From Diplonema papillatum (taxonomy: Eukaryota > Euglenozoa > Diplonemea > Diplonemida > Diplonemidae): DNA of 64,000 nucleotides. How positions within the stretch are numbered: the first letter of the stretch is position 1; each line of letters begins with the position of its first letter. The stretch lies in assembly GCA_030068145.1 (NCBI GenBank), contig JAPJBO010000685.1, positions 1-64,000 on the forward strand, in the 5' to 3' direction. The position numbers and the translations under genes were made by a program. The notes under the pieces are model-generated. The model was not told where the DNA came from, made no database searches, and saw only the letters and a list, made by a program, of their open reading frames with translations. Of the stretch, positions 55,101 to 64,000 are shown piece by piece.

Positions 55101-55446
55101 TGGGGTGGCCATGGTCATCGGGTCGACGGGGAGGATCACAAATTATTATGGGCTGTCACGTGATCTGTTGTGATTCCGTGTGATTTTTGTTGATTTCTTG
55201 TGATTTAGAACGATTTTTTGTGATTTTTACTATAGTGTGGTACTCATTTGCTTGCAAATGACTCCCCACTAACGCAACAAGACGACGATTTTTACTGATT
55301 TCTTGTGATCTAGAACGATTTTCTGTGAGGTCGTCAGCAGGCAGATGCTGTAGTGCACCTGTTTTAGCGGTTTACCTGTGGGCAGTTTTTTTTAGAGAGT
55401 GTTAACACAACCACATTGGAAAAAAGAGGATGATTTCAGCACCACC

Positions 55447-57709
55447 ATGGACCCAGCCAATGTCGCAGCTGTCGCGCCCCCTGCCGAACCGGTTACGCAC
55501 GTTGCGGTCACGTGCAACGGTATCCAGATGAGTGTGGGGTACATGGATTTGGCAAATCTGTTCTCCAAGCTCGAATTGTTGGGAATGGAGCTTTCTTCTG
55601 GGACTGTATTCGGTTACGACGGTGACGAGTGGGTATTGTTGGGACCCGGTATTCCCTTCTCCTCCTTCAGCCGCGTCGACGATTCCCGTTGTCCCTTTCC
55701 TGCAGACGTTCTCGGTCGGAGTCTCCACAGTGCATGTCCCCTCAGCACACGACAACCTGTACGCGCAGCAGATTATTTGGCGCAGGAATCCGCAGACGAA
55801 GGTATCCCGATAAGCATACAAAGCCTGACGCAATCAGCGCATCTTCGTTCACTTCGCATGTTGCCGATAGAGGCGAACATCTGCACGTAATTGGTCTACG
55901 AGGAGCTGGAGTGCAGCACCGCTGTCACCTCAGTCAGAAGTCCTTAGCTACTGGGCTGGGGTGCGGTACGGAGGTAGACAGGGGCAGCGACAGCGACCTC
56001 GCTTCAAAGCTAAAGCAGCTGTCCGGCTACATCCACGACAACGCGGCTTTCACGCAGTGGCTGCGTAGAAAGTCCGTTGTTCTGCAAGGTTCCTTGTTCT
56101 GGGAGAAAGTGAGCGGCATTCGGTTCGGTGGACTGACGGCTGCAGCCTACGCGCTCACGCGTGTTGTCGGGGACAAGCGCATGTTTGAATGGGCTTTGTC
56201 GTGGATTGCTGTCAGTGGCGCACGAGGTAAGTCAGTGCCTGCGCTGCAAAAGTTTTTTGCAGACCGCGTGAACCAGCAGAGGCTCCACGTTTTGAGCCTC
56301 ATCACATGTTCACCGACGGGCTCAGGCGACGGGCCCGTCACGTCACAGTTTTTGAGCCGAGTTGTCCTCAGACAGCGAGGAACTTTTGGCATTTTGTTGC
56401 TGCGCAGTTTGCTGCAGCTGCTTCCGCGCCAGGGGACTTCTGCAGTGAGCGGCAACTCGTGCGGGACATGTTCGGTGATGAACCGGCGCGAGGTCTCGAT
56501 GTGATGAAAGGGGCGAATAACTTGTTGCATGCTATGGCGTACAACAACGACAGTTGTGCGACAGAGCGTAGACTCACTGGGTTGACGAAAAAGTGTCCCT
56601 GGCAGCCATCCCCAAAGGCGAAGAAGAGATTTCGAGACGACGCCAGGGGGGTCCTGTGTACTTAGTGAAATCTCGCGGCTGGCCACTGAACAGCACTCGC
56701 TTCACCTCTGTAGTTTGATAGTCGCGCATGAGCCCGCCACAAGCACTCGAACAAGCCGTGGCAGGAAACGGCGCGGTGACAAAGAAGCAGGCGTTGGCGA
56801 TCCAAGCAGAAGTGCGCGACAAGAACAAGGCAAAGGATGCGGCACTTCGCCACGGCAAGAAGGGGGTGAAGTGGTGCGAAACCGACAAGGAATCCGTCAG
56901 CGTCAACAGATAGGCGCAGAGTTATTCAACAAGAACGGGAAGAAGAGGGAAACCTGTGTCTTGTACTATGTACTTAACGAGAGAGGAACTCACGAGTGGG
57001 GCATTGCGCCGCAGCCGCCACCCCTCTGCGCTAAACCCAACCTGTTCGGCTGTGTTGTTCAGGTGACTTGACTTGTCTGGATTCCCCCAGTGAACTGCGA
57101 GAAAAGATCGTGAACTACGTAAGGGCGTACGGCTTGAACGGTGCAATCAGGCAATGGTCAGCGGACGGGAACGAGAGACCGCTGTCCAAAGGAGGCGCGA
57201 AGCGGTTTTATGACGATTCTGTCAAACTCGATGACGGGAAGACAGTGGCGGGAAAAAGGGGCCGTCCGGCCCTGTGCTGTTCAGGCTGCTTACTGTTGCC
57301 CGAGTGACTGGCGCTGTGACTACGTCCTTCGTCAGCAACTCAGAGGAATAGTGAAGGCGTCTGCTGAACCTGAGCGCTAGAAAGTGCAAACACTCTGTCG
57401 GTAGACTGGGCTCATTTTTTCCTTCACTGTCAGCCAACCTCGATCCACCTCGTTTACACTCTGCATTTTTGCGTTTGCTCTACCAAAGCAATGGGCCCTC
57501 GGCACGACAACCACAACCGATCGCGATCAAGCATCCTTCCGCTTGTGATTACCAACCACAGGGTCATGGCTACCAATGGTTGGACCATGGGCAGCGTGCT
57601 TCGTTGCGAGTGCTTGATGGGACACGGCGGGTTACGCATTGCCGCGCAGGTTCTAGAACACCGGCGCTTGACTACCCATTTGGCAAGGGACATTTCTTAT
57701 TTCACCTGA
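55447..57709 (+). pseudogene. broken coding region of the transposon
   Basis: Successive open frames: 55447-55890 (MDPANVAAVAPPAEPVTHVA), one ending at 56504 (SGYIHDNAAFTQWLRRKSVV), 56306-56665 (NLLHAMAYNNDSCATERRLT), 56728-56913, 57068-57307 and 57491-57709. The fifth (IVNYVRAYGLNGAIRQWSAD, then AGKRGRPAL) looks like a helix-turn-helix with an AT-hook-like RGRP. This suggests one DNA-binding protein split by frameshifts or introns. The catalytic domain is not identified. Confidence 0.4.
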
Positions 57710-57756
57710 TGCCCCTCGGCCCAACCCCGCCTAAGTGGAAACGTGCCCGGGCGGAC

Positions 57757-57829
57757 ATATGTTGGACCGGACAAAATGGTCCAACTGGTAAGTCGTCGTG
57801 CGGTCCAACTTTTGTCCGGTCCAACATAT
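57757..57829. repeat. 73-bp hairpin with 20-bp perfect arms
   Basis: ATATGTTGGACCGGACAAAA (57757-57776) and its exact reverse complement (57810-57829). GGTCCAAC is repeated in the loop and to 57856. It lies inside the transposon at 55101-58612. Confidence 0.9.
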
Positions 57830-58612
57830 TGTCGGTCCAACATATATCTGGTCCAACTTATTTCTGTTTACGGTAAGTTGCTACTTAGTATCTGAAATCA
57901 CCAGGAGTTTCTCTTTTCGGGCTTTTGCGCTTTTCTTTTTTTTGACGTTTATTTTCTCTAGGATTTGCAGATTATTGCCTCTCATGCATTTCTGATGCTA
58001 GCATCAAGTCTTTTTGGGTGAAAGGGGCTAAAGGGAGAGTAAACCTGGCAAAAATCTGCCCCGAACACTAAACTACGACTTTTTCTCAGAGTAGTAATTT
58101 CGGGTTTGATTGAACCAGCCGTCAGCCCGCCAGCCAGAACGCCTCCGATTGCGCCACTATCGGCGCAGTCATCCTCTGTGACAGGGCCGCGGTTCTCCGA
58201 CGTAGCGACTTCCGCCCGCCGTAGTCTCTCTCGCGCGCGCTTTCTTCGTGTTTACTGCAGCCAGGGCTCTGTCGTCCCCTCTTGTGTCTTCACATTAAAC
58301 TCCACCTGTCGGTTGTGGCTTACACGTTGTGACGTTGCAAGATGTAGGCTGCTCACGCAGGTGGCATAGTGGGCGTGCAGAGACGCAACTTTCTGGGCAC
58401 GAGACGACATGACTGGGGCGTCTGTGTTTGGAACGTGCATTTTGCGTTGTTTTGTGATCCTCTGCGTTATTTTCTGATTTGGATTGACCTTATGTGATAC
58501 AATGTGATTTTTCTTGTTTTTTTGTGATTTGGATTGATTTTTTGGGATTCCAAAAGTTGACCCATGACAATTTGTGATTCCCCCCGTCGACCCGATGACC
58601 ATGACCACCCCA

Positions 58613-58872
58613 CTGTCAGGAAAACGACCGAGGTTCACAACCCTTGTTTTGCCCAATAAGTCTTCCTGCAGGAAAACGAACGAGGTTCACAACCCTTGGT
58701 TTGACCCGAGCCCAAGAAATCTTCCTGTCAGGAAAACGACCGAGGTTCACAACCCTTGTTTTGCCCAATAAATCTTCCTGCAGGAAAACGAACGAGGTTC
58801 ACAACCCTTGGTTTGACCCGAGCCCAAGAAATCTTCCTGCCAGGAAAACGAACGGGGTTCACAAACCCATTT
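58613..58872 (+). repeat. 112-bp tandem array, right part
   Basis: Continuation of the array at 54640-55100. It runs to the ankyrin start codon, so it forms that gene's immediate 5' flank. Confidence 0.95.
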
Positions 58873-58875
58873 CCC

Positions 58876-59775
58876 ATGTCCGTCGACGGGGCCGTGCCAG
58901 GGGTGCCGCCCCTCCTGGTGGCCAGCGAAGCGGGCCACCTGCAAGTCGTCCGGCAGCTGCTCGCAGCGGGGGCGCGCGCCGACCAGCAGGCCGACGGCAC
59001 CCGAGAAACAGCGCTCATGGCCGCGAGCGACTCGGGGAGCGTGGGTGTCGTTCGGGAGCTCGTCCGCGCGGGGGCGGACGTGGACCTGCAGGACAGCAGC
59101 GGGCTGACGGCGACCGCGAGGGCCGTGCTCGCCGGGCACGCGGACGTCGTCCGGGAGCTTGCGGCGGCGGGCGCGCGGCTGGACGTGGCAGCGAGGGACG
59201 GCTGGACGGCGCTCATGAACGCGAGCGGCCTCGGGTGCCTGGACGTCGTTCGGGAGTTGGTCGACGCGGGCGCATCAGTGGACATGCGGGACATGGGCGG
59301 GTCCACTGCACTCATGCTCGCCAGCCAGGCAGGGCACGCGGGCATCGTGGAAGCATTGGTCCGCGCGAAGGCGCACGTCGACTTGCGAGACCACGTCGGA
59401 GCCACAGCACTGATGCGGGCGAGTACACACGGAAGGGGTGTGCACGTCGTTCAGGAGCTGATCAAAGCAAACGCACGATTGGACTTGCAAGACAAAAACG
59501 GTCTGACAGCACTCATGCATGCCGGCTACACTGGGAACGTGGATGTCGCTCGGGAGTTGATCAACCACAAGGCGCAAGTGAATCTGCAAGACCATCGTGG
59601 CTGGACAGCTCTCATGAGAGCCAGCGCAGCAGGCCGTTCGGAGATCGTCCAGGAACTGGTCAAAGCCAAGGCGCAGGTGAACGTGCAAGAACTGGACAGC
59701 TGGACCTCTCTCATGCAGGAACCGCAATTGGCAGCCGTCGGTCTGGAGTTCTGGAGGTGCGCAGGGCACAGCTAG
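58876..59775 (+). CDS. ankyrin-repeat protein, 299 aa
   Basis: Intronless, from the first ATG after the array. It consists of about eight ankyrin repeats of 33 residues, with the usual G-x-TALM-A--GH--VV-EL---GA--D pattern, for example GWTALMNASGLGCLDVVREL and GLTALMHAGYTGNVDVAREL. Ankyrin repeats mediate protein binding; the partner is unknown. Almost the whole protein is repeats, with no signal, membrane segment or enzyme domain. The last repeat decays (SWTSLMQEPQLAAVGLEFWR) and the tail CAGHS looks improvised. The true C-terminus may have been displaced by the array that follows. Confidence 0.85.
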   Translation: MSVDGAVPGVPPLLVASEAGHLQVVRQLLAAGARADQQADGTRETALMAASDSGSVGVVRELVRAGADVDLQDSSGLTATARAVLAGHADVVRELAAAGARLDVAARDGWTALMNASGLGCLDVVRELVDAGASVDMRDMGGSTALMLASQAGHAGIVEALVRAKAHVDLRDHVGATALMRASTHGRGVHVVQELIKANARLDLQDKNGLTALMHAGYTGNVDVARELINHKAQVNLQDHRGWTALMRASAAGRSEIVQELVKAKAQVNVQELDSWTSLMQEPQLAAVGLEFWRCAGHS

Positions 59776-60580
59776 CAACGCAGCTCTCCAGTAGACAGAA
59801 CCTCTGCGAGCGGCTCAATGCATTCGGAAATCACCCGGGGGGGTGTTGGCAATGCTGGTCGCGTACGTTTTCAGGCAGAAGGGCCTGGGAGTTTTCAGGG
59901 CCCCAGCAGCTTTCCGCAAGGCGAATACGAGTAGGGCTTGTGCCCGTGAATCAGGGTTGACGACCCGGCATTGCAGCACCACCCGAGATTCGGTACGGAC
60001 AAGCACCCCGTTGAGGAACTGTACGCACGTCGTTCAGTAGTTGATCCGCAAGGCACAACTGGCAGCGCAACTTTCCAGTAGACAGAACTTCTGCGAGCGG
60101 CTCAATGCATTTTGGAAATAATCTGGGAACGTCGTTCAGTAGTTGATCTGCAAGGCGCAACTATTAACGCAGCTCTCCAGAACTTCTGCGAGCGGCTCAA
60201 CGCATTTGGAAAATCATCTGGGAACGGCGTTCAGTAGTTGATCTGCAAGGCGCAACTATTAACGCAGCTCTCCAGTAGACAGAACTTCTGCGAGCGGCTC
60301 AACGCATTTGGAAATCATCTGGGATCGGCGTTCAGTAGTTGATCTGCAAGGCGCAACTATTAACGCAGCTCTCCAGTAGACAGAACTTCTGCGAGCGGCT
60401 CAACGCATTTGGAAATCATCTGGGAACGTCGTTCAGTAGTTGATCTGCAAGGCGCAACTATTAACGCAGCTCTCCAGTAGACAGAACTTCTGCGAGCGGC
60501 TCAACCCATTTCGGAAATCATCTGGGAACTGAGCGCGTCGTTCAGTAGTTGATCCGCAAGGCACAACTAGCAACGCGACT
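59776..60580 (+). repeat. 100-bp array grown from the ankyrin gene tail
   Basis: About six units containing CGTTCAGTAGTTGATCTGCA, AACGCAGCTCTCCAGTAGAC and GAACTTCTGCGAGCGGCTCA. The first partial unit starts at the stop codon, and the GTTCAG-AGTTGATC part resembles ankyrin codons (GTTCAGGAGCTGATCAAAGC at 59449). The source is therefore probably the gene itself. Confidence 0.85.
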
Positions 60581-61046
60581 CTCATGAGGCTTCAGCTTTC
60601 ATGACAGCGATCTGCATAGGGAAGTTGGAACACTGGTCAAGCTTGCCCAAGCTGGAAGGTTTGGCCGCACTGACGCAGACCGTAAAGCTTGCCTCCACTG
60701 ACCGTTTTGACCTCTCCTGCAGCCTTTCAACTGCAATGCGGCGGCCGTTTGCGTGCTGGGTTCCAGGAACATCAATGGAATCCTGCGGGAAAGGCGGGCC
60801 TTGCACTTCAAACTGCCCCACACGAGCCTAAACACGTTAGCGTGCTGTGGGCGAATCCTGCAGAAGGATGACCATTCACTCATTCACTCTGCTCAAGTGT
60901 CAAACACGAACTCAACTTGTAGCACAGGAGGGGGAAGGGGATACAAAGTAAGTAGAAAGGGACCCTCCCATCTTCTCCTTTGCCGAGAGAAAGACAGGGT
61001 TCTCGTAGCGCCCAGGCGGTCCTGCCTGGCGCGTCTGCAGTTCAAG
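60581..61046. other. 5' flank of the coiled-coil gene, nothing recognised
   Basis: No clear repeat or gene before ATG 61047. Confidence 0.4.
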
Positions 61047-61187
61047 ATGGATCCCATCCGAGCCGTCCAGAACCTGAAGGCGGAGCACAACCTGCCCGAC
61101 AGTTTCGTGAAGCGCATGGAAGCTGTGATTCGGAAGCACATGTCGTCGCCGGACTCAACGGACAGCACCGGTTCCACCAACGACGAG
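61047..61187 (+). CDS. coiled-coil protein, exon 1
   Basis: Forty-seven codons, MDPIRAVQNLKAEHNLPDSF through STGSTNDE, then donor GTACGT; phase 0. The N-terminus looks helical and is followed by a Ser/Thr-rich linker. Exon 2 (62206) starts TLDSTDEES, continuing the same acidic Ser/Thr linker, which supports joining them. A frame open upstream of ATG 61047 has no coding character. Confidence 0.75.
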
Positions 61188-61371
61188 GTACGTCTCCATT
61201 CTCCCGCTCTACTCTACGGCACCGCAAAGTCCAAAATCACCCGTACGGAAATAACTTGTCGGCAAGTAAAGATAAGCGCGAAGAAGCGAAAACAAAACTC
61301 CGCATTCCCGCGAAGAAAACTTGATGCTTGCATCATCGAACACAAAGCCAAGATTCTCCTCTAGGGTAGGG

Positions 61372-61425
61372 GATTGCAAGAACGTGCTTTGAAGAGATAT
61401 GTGCTCAGCACCGCACGTAAGCCAC
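61372..61425 (-). mobile_element. SINE-like family P, short inverted fragment (intron)
   Basis: GATTGCAAGAACGTGCTTTG and GTGCTCAGCACCGCAC are the reverse complement of the family's right end. Confidence 0.7.
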
Positions 61426-61582
61426 CAAAAACGCCCAGCTTTTCACATCCTGCCTGCCAAGACCATTCAGCTACCGCTCAACAATCCTGATAGTTCTGCA
61501 GACTGCTTCAAAAGCTTCTGATAAGTACTCGAAATCATACACGGCGCTAACCACCACTTCATAACTTCACCGATTTTGCGTT

Positions 61583-61735
61583 TGTTATTATTTTTTTTGT
61601 ATAAGCACCTGCTTTGTAGGAAATGCTTGAGGAGACTGCCAGTTGCGATAGATCAAAGGAGGTAAATGTGCTGTAGCCCACACGAAACACAGGTAAATCT
61701 GGGTTTAGTGGCGGGCGTATGCGTTCAACAAACGT
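61583..61735. repeat. dispersed repeat family T, copy 3 (intron)
   Basis: Uninterrupted copy, nearly identical to 28180-28330. It serves as an empty site for the foldback insertion at 3486-5217. Confidence 0.88.
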
Positions 61736-61963
61736 AACCGTACTGCCCTGGCTTATTGTGACTTACCCTACTCGCAGACGCTCGACTCCACCGACGAAGA
61801 AAGCGACGTGTACTCGGAGGTGACGGAGCCCAGCAAGGGCCTGCCAGTGAACCTTGCGAAGGCGCTGAAGCGCGGGCACGCGCGGGCCCGGGCTCACACC
61901 TCGGACCGCACCGTGGCAGACCTCCAGACCCGGCTGCAAGCTACCGAGGACCAGCTGCGGGCC
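61732..61963 (+). pseudogene. partial duplicate of coiled-coil exon 2
   Basis: Repeats 62161-62394, including the acceptor (CTACTCGCAG), with a few changes (EPSKGLPVN for ELSKGLPAN). It breaks off after QLRA. It retains a usable acceptor, so mis-splicing to it would truncate the protein; whether it is ever used is unknown. Confidence 0.88.
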
Positions 61964-62109
61964 CGTTATACTTATCCTATCCTAACTGTTTCTTCCCACC
62001 TGGGAAGTTCGGACGGTTAGAGATTCTAGGAGAACGTTACAGACACGTAACAACCAGTCAGTGTATCAACTGTATCAACCAAACCTACCACCCGATTTTC
62101 GGTTGTACA

Positions 62110-62150
62110 ACTAACAAGTAAAAGAATAAAACAGAACTACGCAGTTTCTT
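62110..62150 (+). repeat. recurrent AATAAAACAGAACTACGC motif
   Basis: Fourth occurrence of the motif at 2843, 25713 and 43879. Here it is within an intron, between the broken and intact exon copies. Confidence 0.6.
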
Positions 62151-62205
62151 TTTCACCTCACGTAACCGTACTGCCCTGGCTTATTATGACTTACCCTATT
62201 CGCAG

Positions 62206-63293
62206 ACGCTCGACTCCACCGACGAAGAAAGCGACGTGTACTCGGAGGTGACGGAGCTCAGCAAGGGCCTGCCAGCGAACCTTGCGAAGGCGCTGAAGCG
62301 CGGGCACGCGCGGGCCCGGGCTCACACCTCGGACCGCACCGTGGCAGACCTCCAGACCCGGCTGCAAGCTACCGAGGACCAGCTGCGGGCCACCACGTCC
62401 CGCTGCGCGTCCGTCCGCGACGAGCTGCAGCAGCTGCGGACGGAGAAGGTGGCTGTGGAGGAGACGTACCGGGCGAGGGAGGAGCAGCTGAAGGCGCTGG
62501 CCGAGAAAACGACCGAAAAACTCGCTGCGCTGCAAGGCGAGGCGCGCAGCTTCAGAGAAACGCTGAAGGACGGGCTGCACGAGCGGATGTTCATCGGGCA
62601 GGAGACCGCGGCCATCCTCAGGGCGAAGCGGTACGAGCGCCTGGACCTGATCGAATACGTGCAGCTCCGCGTGTTCGAGAAAATGCAAGAACGGTACAAA
62701 TCGCGCGACGACGACGACCAAGCGTCCGCGGCAGCACACCAGGACCTCCTCCACGCACGCCAGGAGGTAGACCGGCTCGGGGTCAGACTCTCCGACCAGC
62801 TTGCGCTCAACGAACGCCTCAAAGACGAGTTTTCCCGGAAAACCGCGCGGGCTGAGCAGCAGGCGGCGGCGGTGGAGGCGGAGCTGGAGCAGGCGCTCCG
62901 GAAAATAGACGCGGACAGAGAGCAGGCCCGGGCGGCGACGCTCCTGGCTGAGGAGCACGAGGCGAACAAACACAGGGTTGCTCGGCTGACTGCGGAGAAC
63001 GTCGCCCTGGCGGCGAAGGCGCAGAGCCTCGAGCTGGGGCTGGCGGCCGCGAAGGCGGACCTGTCGTGCGATGCGAGCCAGGCGAAGCACACCGTGACCG
63101 AGCTGCACTTTGCGAAGAAGGAGGCGGCCGCGCTGGCGGCCCGCATCGCGGGCATCGAGCAGGAGAAGTCGGACCTCACGCAGAAGCTGATCAGGGTCCA
63201 GGAGACCGCCGCCGGTGACGCCGCGCGCCATGCGGCCGAGGTGCTGGCCATCAAGCGCGACTGCGACGACAAGCTGATCCGGGAGATCGACAG
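62206..63293 (+). CDS. coiled-coil protein, exon 2
   Basis: 362 codons plus two bases (phase 2), acceptor CGCAG, donor GTAACA. Almost all of it is heptad coiled coil (VADLQTRLQATEDQLRATTS, EEQLKALAEKTTEKLAALQG, QQAAAVEAELEQALRKIDAD). The break near residue 190 (DDDDQASAAAHQD) is flexible. The protein continues past the window. Coiled coils this long are typical of cytoskeletal, basal-body or tethering proteins, but no family is identifiable. The antisense frame over the same bases is an artefact. Confidence 0.82.
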
Positions 63294-63614
63294 GTAACAT
63301 TGCTTTTCATTCGTGGAACCTGTGATCCTTCCAACACCGTCCAGGCAGAACAATCTAGCCAGAAAAAACCTTGTATTAGGGCGGAAACAACCCGCACCAC
63401 GTATCGCAAGCACTACTCTACGAGAAAATACATAAACAACAGACTGGTACGGGCTACAAGGCAACCCCTGCTCAACTTGTAGAACCCAAGACTACACTCC
63501 ACGAAGGAGTGTACTTGGTGTCGGTCACAAACAGTCCCGGACATGGCTAGCCATAACCCATAACGAAAGCGTGCACCAAATATACAACCCGTAACCATAT
63601 AGCCCTTTCTTGCT
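63294..63614. other. intron sequence, nothing specific recognised
   Basis: Part of the region resembles 35270-35420 (GGGCTACAAGGCAACCCCTGCTCAACTTGTA against TTTACAGGGCAACTCCTGCT; TTGGTGTCGGTCACAAA), so it is at least partly repeat. Confidence 0.5.
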
Positions 63615-63690
63615 CGGAGAGAACCCATTCATGAACGGTCACACGGAGACCCTTAACCCCCGGAATTTCAAGCGAACTTTAACTCTATAA
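63615..63690 (+). repeat. recurrent motif, near-identical to 12245-12310
   Basis: GAACCCATTCATGAACGGTC, ACGGAGACCCTTAA, CGGAATTTCAAGCGAACTTT. A second, partial occurrence closes the window at 63968-64000. Confidence 0.75.
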
Positions 63691-63825
63691 AGAAGGAGTA
63701 TCCACTCGACTTTTTTGGGGTCATAGGAGGTCATACAGGGGTCACATGGATTGGGTGGTTGCGCCGAAGACGTCCAAGACCAGCATCAAAAGAAGTGCCG
63801 GCGCAGAATCATGCCAGATAGTGCG

Positions 63826-63971
63826 ATAGCCGAGTTTCGGATTCGGGAAGAAGGGCTGAACGCATCGCTGTGCGCGGCCTGAAGGTGAAGGCGACCGAGG
63901 TGCAGCAGCTGCTCCTGGTGCGCGACGAGCAGGCCGTCGAGGCTCTCCACCTCGAAGCCCGCAGGCTCTAA
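63826..63971 (+). pseudogene. possible broken exon of the coiled-coil gene
   Basis: Two overlapping frames carry coiled-coil text: FRIREEGLNASLCAA, then GLKVKATEVQQLLLVRDEQA and a stop. They do not join in one frame and no clean acceptor was found. It looks like another degenerate exon copy rather than the working next exon, which should lie beyond the window. Confidence 0.4.
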
Positions 63972-64000
63972 AACCCCCGGTGAATCCAGCGAAGTTCCAC

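Larger units (their letters stand above)
55101..58612. mobile_element. 3.5-kb DNA transposon, 52-bp TIRs, CTGTC target duplication
   Basis: Ends start TGGGGTGG-Y-CATGGTCATC and continue GGGTCGACGGGG; they are inverted over 52 bp with five mismatches. CTGTC lies outside both ends (55096-55100, 58613-58617). It matches the CTTCCTGTCAGG of the array, so the insertion point is exact. Subterminal TTTTTGTGATTT repeats lie inside each end. The 5-bp duplication does not point to one superfamily, and the internal frames are not a recognisable transposase. Confidence 0.92.

Noticed and set aside
54640-58872. Regular array that at first resembled a CRISPR
   Set aside because: Units are head-to-tail without unique spacers, the context is eukaryotic, and no Cas genes occur; it is a minisatellite split by a transposon.
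62191-63464. Two long minus-strand frames
   Set aside because: Antisense of the coiled-coil exon; the GC-rich third positions of the real gene suppress stops on the other strand.

Overview
This is a stretch of nuclear DNA from a repeat-rich single-celled eukaryote. Genes are interrupted by GT-AG introns, with donors mostly GTAYG/GTATGC and acceptors CAG. The proteins are eukaryotic: a cyclophilin, a TBC RabGAP-like protein, HMG-box/H1-like proteins, an LRRC51-like leucine-rich protein, an ankyrin protein and coiled-coil proteins. More than half of the window is mobile or tandem repeat DNA. The LRRC51-like gene suggests a flagellate. The two Lys/Ala-rich HMG proteins, each with a presequence-like N-terminus, recall kinetoplast-associated proteins. 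Together these make a euglenozoan, perhaps a diplonemid, my best guess, at low to moderate confidence.

Layout: 0-6 kb holds a degenerate telomere-like array, dispersed repeats and a foldback element inserted at TA. 6.2-12.1 kb holds an internally deleted LINE on the minus strand, bracketed exactly by (TG)n. 12-15 kb holds dispersed repeats, including a SINE-like retroposon and a MITE. 15.5-17.8 kb is HMG gene 1 (3 exons). 20.9-21.9 kb is the TBC gene, followed to 28 kb by serial duplications of its 3' end, into which a 3.6-kb unit with inverted arrays is inserted. 31.2-40.7 kb is HMG gene 2 (4 exons), whose introns hold two foldback elements that share the terminus TA|CACGGTG. 40.8-43.5 kb holds two copies of a TIR element. 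44-47.1 kb is a repeat-rich, broken coding region. 47.2-49.1 kb is the LRRC51-like gene and its partial duplicate. 49.8-50.3 kb is a coiled-coil gene. 52.5-53.5 kb is a two-exon cyclophilin. 54.6-58.9 kb is a 112-bp array split by a 3.5-kb transposon with 52-bp TIRs. 58.9-60.6 kb is the ankyrin gene and an array grown from its tail. 61.0-63.3 kb is a coiled-coil gene that continues past the window.

Two themes link the regions. First, nearly every gene has a broken partial copy of its own edge beside it, and some of these have grown into minisatellites. Second, several transposon families leave readable target duplications here (TA, ATAG, CTGTC, and long SINE-type 11-24 bp repeats), so insertion history can be read inside one window. 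I found no rRNA gene, convincing tRNA or CRISPR array.
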